DNA of 64,000 nucleotides from Microbacteriaceae bacterium (GTDB taxonomy: Bacteria > Actinomycetota > Actinomycetes > Actinomycetales > Microbacteriaceae). Of the stretch, positions 60,160-64,000 are shown one piece after another (position 1 is the stretch's first letter; the number at the start of each line of letters is the position of its first letter). Made by a program: the position numbers and the translations under genes. The DNA is taken from contig JAODMT010000024.1 in assembly GCA_025464975.1 (NCBI GenBank), positions 310,001 to 374,000 on the forward strand, given 5' to 3'. Under the pieces are notes generated by a model. The model did no database searches. It was not told where the DNA came from and saw only the letters and a program-made list of their open reading frames with translations.

Positions 60160-61676
60160 GTCGCAGCATCCTCCCCGATCTCAAGACTCTCGAGGTCTGG
60201 TTCGTCACGGGAAGCCAGAATCTGTACGGGGAGGAGATTCTCGCTCAGGTGGCCGAGCAATCCGCGGAGATCGCGCGCGCCCTCGAGGCGTCGACCGACA
60301 TCCCAGTGACCGTCCTTTGGAAGCCGGTACTGAAGGACTCCGAGTCGATTCGCCGGATGGCTCTCGAGGTCAACGCGCTCGACAGCGTGATCGGCGTCGT
60401 CGCCTGGATGCACACCTTCAGCCCGGCGAAAATGTGGATCACCGGACTCGACCTGCTGCGCAAGCCATTGCTTCACCTGCACACGCAGGCCACCGTCGAA
60501 TTGCCGTGGTCCGAGATCGACATGGACTTCATGAACCTCAACCAGGCCGCCCACGGCGACCGGGAGTTCGGCTACATCCAGACCCGGCTGGGCGTCGCGA
60601 GAAAGACCGTCGTCGGTCACGTTTCCAACCCGGAGGTCACGACAAGGGTGGGGACGTGGACGCGAGCCGCAGCGGGGTGGGCGGCAACGCACCAACTCAA
60701 GCTCGCCCGCTTCGGCGACAACATGCGTTTCGTGGCGGTGACGGAGGGCGATAAGACCGAGGCCGAATTGCAGTTCGGAGTGCAGGTCAACACGTGGGGG
60801 GTCAACGAGCTGGTCGAAGCCGTGGACGCGGCGAGCGAGTCGGACGTTGATGCGCTCGTGGCGGAGTATGAGGAACTATACGAGGTTGCCCCCGAGCTCC
60901 TGGCCGGGGCAGAGCGGCGCGACTCGTTGCGTTACGGCGCGCGAATCGAGCTCGGGCTGCGATCTTTTCTCGAGGCGGGCGGTTTCAGCGCGTTTACCAC
61001 GAGCTTCGAAGACCTCGGCGGCCTCCGTCAGCTTCCCGGCCTCGCCGTGCAGCGGCTCATGGCCGACGGCTACGGGTTCGGAGCGGAGGGCGACTGGAAG
61101 ACCGCGGTGCTGGTTCGCGCGGCGAAGGTCATGGGCTCGGGCCTACCCGGTGGTGCGTCGCTCATGGAGGACTACACCTACAATCTTGTTCCCGGCGAAG
61201 AGCTCATCCTCGGCGCCCACATGCTCGAGGTGTGTCCGACTCTCACGACCTTGCGTCCGAGACTCGAGGTGCACCCGCTCGGCATTGGCGGCCGTGAAGA
61301 CCCCGTTCGGCTCGTCTTCGACGCGGATGCCGGACCCGGGATCGTCGTCGCGTTGAGCGACCTGCGTGACCGGTTCCGGCTCGTTGTCAACGTCGTCGAA
61401 GTCGTCGACCTGCCGCATCCGCTCCCCAACCTTCCCGTGGCACGGGCCGTCTGGCGGCCGGAGCCGGACTTCGCCACGAGCGCTGCGGCCTGGCTCACCG
61501 CCGGCGCTGCCCACCACACCGTGATGTCGACCGCGGTGGGCCTAGAGGTTTTCGAGGACTTCGCGGAGATCGCCAAGAACGAGCTTGTCGTGATCGACAG
61601 GAACACCAACCTCCGCGAATTCGCTCGCGAATTGCGATGGAACCAGGCGTACTACCGGCTCGCGAAGGGCTTGTAG
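60156..61676 (+). CDS. araA: L-Arabinose isomerase AraA
   Basis: 506 residues. [17 protein letters not shown] is the family start; [28 protein letters not shown] and the metal/catalytic Glu regions [13 protein letters not shown] and [16 protein letters not shown] are intact. It interconverts L-arabinose and L-ribulose in the cytoplasm with Mn. Last of the araB-araD-araA operon, coupled by a 4 bp overlap. Confidence 0.95.
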   Translation: MSRSILPDLKTLEVWFVTGSQNLYGEEILAQVAEQSAEIARALEASTDIPVTVLWKPVLKDSESIRRMALEVNALDSVIGVVAWMHTFSPAKMWITGLDLLRKPLLHLHTQATVELPWSEIDMDFMNLNQAAHGDREFGYIQTRLGVARKTVVGHVSNPEVTTRVGTWTRAAAGWAATHQLKLARFGDNMRFVAVTEGDKTEAELQFGVQVNTWGVNELVEAVDAASESDVDALVAEYEELYEVAPELLAGAERRDSLRYGARIELGLRSFLEAGGFSAFTTSFEDLGGLRQLPGLAVQRLMADGYGFGAEGDWKTAVLVRAAKVMGSGLPGGASLMEDYTYNLVPGEELILGAHMLEVCPTLTTLRPRLEVHPLGIGGREDPVRLVFDADAGPGIVVALSDLRDRFRLVVNVVEVVDLPHPLPNLPVARAVWRPEPDFATSAAAWLTAGAAHHTVMSTAVGLEVFEDFAEIAKNELVVIDRNTNLREFARELRWNQAYYRLAKGL

Positions 61677-61798
61677 AGGAGCGCCCAAGAACTTGCCGGG
61701 TCACTCGGCGAGGAACGTGTCCAACGGGGACGAGGACGTGTTCGCACAGCACCACAGATGACAACGACGTCCTATTGGGTAAGTGAAAGGAATTCACA

Positions 61799-62926
61799 GT
61801 GAAAACAAGAAGGCTTCTTATCGGCGTCGCGGCAGTGGGGCTCGCGCTGTCGCTTGCTGCCTGCTCCGGCGGCCGGGCAAGCACCACCACCTCGAGCTCC
61901 AGCAGCGACAACACGGGAGCTCTCGTCGGCGTCGCCATGCCGACGAAGGTTTCCGAACGCTGGATCAAGGACGGCGACGCCGTCAAGTCCGACCTCGAGA
62001 AGCTCGGCTACAAGGTCGACCTCGAGTACGCGGACAACAAGATTCCGCAGCAGGTGCTTCAGGTCAGCAACATGATCACGAAGGGCGCGAAGATCCTCAT
62101 CGTCGCGTCCATCGACGGAGGGTCGTTGAGCGACCAGCTCGACACCGCGGCGAAGGCCGGCATCAAGGTCATTTCCTACGACCGACTGCTCACCGGCGAC
62201 AAGAACGTTGACTACTACGTCTCGTTCGACAACTACAAGGTCGGCGTGGATCAGGCGAACAGCCTGCTCACCGGCCTCGGAATTCTCGACGCCGCTGGCA
62301 AACCGACCGGCAAGAAGGGACCGTTCAACGTCGAACTCTTCGCCGGAAGCGCGGACGACAACAACGCGACCTTCTTCTTCAACGGCGCGATGGACACCCT
62401 GAAGAAGTACATCGACGACGGCACCATCGTCATCAAGAGTGGACAGACCGGCTTTACTCAGGTCGCGACCCAGCAGTGGGACCCGGCAACGGCCAAGGCA
62501 CGCATGCAGAACCTTGTTGCGAAGTCCTACTCGGACGGATCCAACGTGAACGGCGTGCTGTCACCGTACGACGGCCTCTCGATCGGCATCATCTCGGCGC
62601 TCCAGGGCGCCGGATACGGCTCGGCGACCAAGCCGCTGCCCGTCATCACCGGTCAGGACGCTGAGGCGGCTTCGGTGAAGTCGATCATCGCCGGCCAGCA
62701 GTACTCCACGGTGTACAAGGACACCCGCAAGCTCGCCGACAAGGCTGCGGAGATGGCCAACGACATCCTTACCGGCAAGACGCCGCAGGTGAACGATACG
62801 AAGAGCTATGACAACAAGGTGAAGGTTGTTCCGACCTTCCTCTTCCAGCCCACCGTCGTCACCAAGGACAACTACAAGACGGTTCTCCTCGACAGCGGCT
62901 ACTACACCGAGGCCGACCTCAAGTAG
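61799..62926 (+). CDS. Sugar-binding lipoprotein (ChvE/MmsE type), second transporter
   Basis: 375 residues. Signal peptide with lipobox LSLAACSGG; binding fold with [37 protein letters not shown] and [21 protein letters not shown] clear paralogue of the protein at 56282, but signal and several pocket segments differ (NYKVG versus NEKVG, for instance), so sugar preference may differ. GTG 61799 follows GTGAAAGGAATTCAC. 122 bp after araA. Confidence 0.92.
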   Translation: MKTRRLLIGVAAVGLALSLAACSGGRASTTTSSSSSDNTGALVGVAMPTKVSERWIKDGDAVKSDLEKLGYKVDLEYADNKIPQQVLQVSNMITKGAKILIVASIDGGSLSDQLDTAAKAGIKVISYDRLLTGDKNVDYYVSFDNYKVGVDQANSLLTGLGILDAAGKPTGKKGPFNVELFAGSADDNNATFFFNGAMDTLKKYIDDGTIVIKSGQTGFTQVATQQWDPATAKARMQNLVAKSYSDGSNVNGVLSPYDGLSIGIISALQGAGYGSATKPLPVITGQDAEAASVKSIIAGQQYSTVYKDTRKLADKAAEMANDILTGKTPQVNDTKSYDNKVKVVPTFLFQPTVVTKDNYKTVLLDSGYYTEADLK

Positions 62927-62938
62927 GTTCGCCCCCCG

Positions 62939-62972
62939 GCACTGGCGGCGGGATCATTCCCGCCGCCAGTGC
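62939..62972 (+). other. Perfect 15 bp stem-loop after the second binding-protein gene
   Basis: GCACTGGCGGCGGGA / TCCCGCCGCCAGTGC with TCAT loop and no T run, placed between the binding-protein gene and the next ATPase. It probably shields the abundant upstream message from 3' decay or gives partial termination. Confidence 0.55.
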
Positions 62973-63005
62973 TTCATCGCTCCTCCCCGCATGGAAGAAG
63001 AAGCT

Positions 63006-64000
63006 GTGACAACAAACATTCTGGAGATGCGCGGCATCACCAAGACCTTCCCCGGCGTCAAGGCGCTGCAGGAAGTTTCCCTCGCCGTCGAGCTCGGGCA
63101 GGTTCACGCCATCTGTGGCGAGAACGGCGCTGGCAAGTCAACGCTCATGAAGGTGTTGAGCGGCGTCTATCCGCACGGAACGTACGAGGGCGACATCACC
63201 TTCGAGGGGTCCCCCGTGGCCTTCAAGAGCATTAACGATTCCGAGGCGGCCGGCGTCGTCATCATCCACCAGGAACTCGCGCTCAGCCCCTACCTGTCGA
63301 TCGCCGAAAACATCTTTCTCGGCAACGAACAGCAGAGCAACGGCTGGATCGACTGGAACAAGACCAACCTCGAGGCGGCGAAGCTCCTGAACCGGGTCGG
63401 TCTGCACGACAACCCGGTCACCAAGGTCACCGACCTCGGGGTCGGCAAGCAGCAACTCGTCGAGATCGCCAAGGCTCTCTCCAAGCGGGTGAAGCTGCTC
63501 ATCCTCGACGAACCGACCGCGGCCCTCAATGACGAAGACTCCGCCCACCTGCTCGACCTGATCAAAAGCCTCCAGGCCGAAGGAATCACCTCGATCATCA
63601 TCAGCCACAAGCTCAACGAGATCAAGGCGATCGCCGACAAGGTCACCATCATCCGGGATGGCAAGACGATCGAAACGATCGACATGCACGCCGACGAAGT
63701 CAGCGAGGCCCGGATCATCAAGGGCATGGTCGGTCGGGATCTCGAGAGTCGCTTCCCGGAGCACGCGCCGAACATCGGCGCCGAACTGCTGAGGATCGAG
63801 AACTGGACGGTGCACCACGCGCTCGACTCGTCCCGACTCGTCGTCAATTCGGCGAACCTCTCCGTGCGGGCCGGTGAGATCGTCGGCATCGCGGGACTCA
63901 TGGGTGCCGGTCGCACCGAGCTTGCAATGAGCGTGTTCGGTCACAGCTACGGCACGAACATCTCGGGCACGGTCTACAAACGTGGCGAAAGAATCGACAC
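63006..64000 (+). CDS. Monosaccharide ABC transporter ATPase, second transporter, 3' end outside window
   Basis: 331 codons present; the frame is open to the window edge. Domain 1 is complete: Walker [49 protein letters not shown]; domain 2 begins with [16 protein letters not shown]. It parallels the ATPase at 53289 almost block for block. GTG at 63006 ([10 protein letters not shown]) is preferred because of GGAAGAAG upstream; ATG 62991 is in frame. A permease gene is expected to follow beyond 64000. Confidence 0.92.
   Translation, partial: MTTNILEMRGITKTFPGVKALQEVSLAVELGQVHAICGENGAGKSTLMKVLSGVYPHGTYEGDITFEGSPVAFKSINDSEAAGVVIIHQELALSPYLSIAENIFLGNEQQSNGWIDWNKTNLEAAKLLNRVGLHDNPVTKVTDLGVGKQQLVEIAKALSKRVKLLILDEPTAALNDEDSAHLLDLIKSLQAEGITSIIISHKLNEIKAIADKVTIIRDGKTIETIDMHADEVSEARIIKGMVGRDLESRFPEHAPNIGAELLRIENWTVHHALDSSRLVVNSANLSVRAGEIVGIAGLMGAGRTELAMSVFGHSYGTNISGTVYKRGERID

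Overview
This is about 64 kb of chromosome from a high-GC actinobacterium. I infer the family Microbacteriaceae from several features: frequent GTG and TTG starts, a complete menaquinone cluster beside a cytochrome c assembly gene, the order hadAB-murB ... tRNA-Trp-secE-nusG-rplKA, an acidic N-terminal extension on NusG, DUF4229 and DUF3618 membrane proteins, and an FprA-type ferredoxin reductase. No species can be named from sequence alone. I see no rRNA, transposase, integrase, CRISPR array or prophage module.

Layout. (1) 1-15.0 kb is respiratory-quinone biosynthesis: the 3' part of ccsB, then menC(-), menB-menE-menA, menD, menF(-), menG and a long-chain polyprenyl diphosphate synthase, ending with an FprA-like ferredoxin reductase. 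A MarR regulator, an LLM flavin oxidoreductase, a PPK2 kinase and small membrane proteins lie between them. menH and a DHNA-CoA thioesterase are not in the window. (2) 15-24.5 kb is mostly envelope: a P-loop kinase, an RDD protein, cardiolipin synthase, YajQ, a lytic transglycosylase, tRNA-Tyr, an inositol-phosphatase-like gene, two tandem M23 peptidases, a GH13 alpha-glucosidase and tRNA-Thr/tRNA-Met. (3) 24.5-29.8 kb looks accessory: a DUF1345 protein, a glutathione-independent formaldehyde dehydrogenase, a PhyH-type oxygenase, a very basic small protein, an NlpC/P60 peptidase and a tiny 26-residue CxxC peptide gene with its own palindromic operator. (4) 29.8-45.7 kb is core: hadAB, murB, a BrkB/DUF3618/holin-like/YtxH membrane block, an orphan LuxR-type response regulator, tRNA-Trp-secE-nusG-rplK-rplA, a 6.7 kb insertion (GNAT, quinone-reductase-like gene, DUF998, YqaJ nuclease, two-component pair, epimerase), then rplJ-rplL behind an L10 leader. 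(5) 45.8-50.4 kb holds an ABC exporter and the cystathionine beta-synthase/gamma-lyase pair. (6) 50.8-64 kb is a sugar locus: LacI and ROK regulators, a complete monosaccharide ABC transporter (ATPase-permease-binding protein), araB-araD-araA, and the start of a second paralogous transporter (binding protein, ATPase cut by the window end). Together these would import L-arabinose and convert it to D-xylulose 5-phosphate.

Most interesting beyond the genes: three dispersed copies of an about 80 bp palindromic element (17771-17848, 29274-29354, 50485-50566); the tiny CDSC peptide gene at 29610 with operator, promoter, strong ribosome binding site and terminator; related TGTGA-CG palindromes before the first transporter operon (as a 30 bp tandem repeat) and before araB, suggesting one regulon; short upstream ORFs before both M23 genes; and a shared RD-Y-V motif and CGTTATCAA promoter word among the secreted cell-wall hydrolases. 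All calls come from reading the sequence; no database search was possible.
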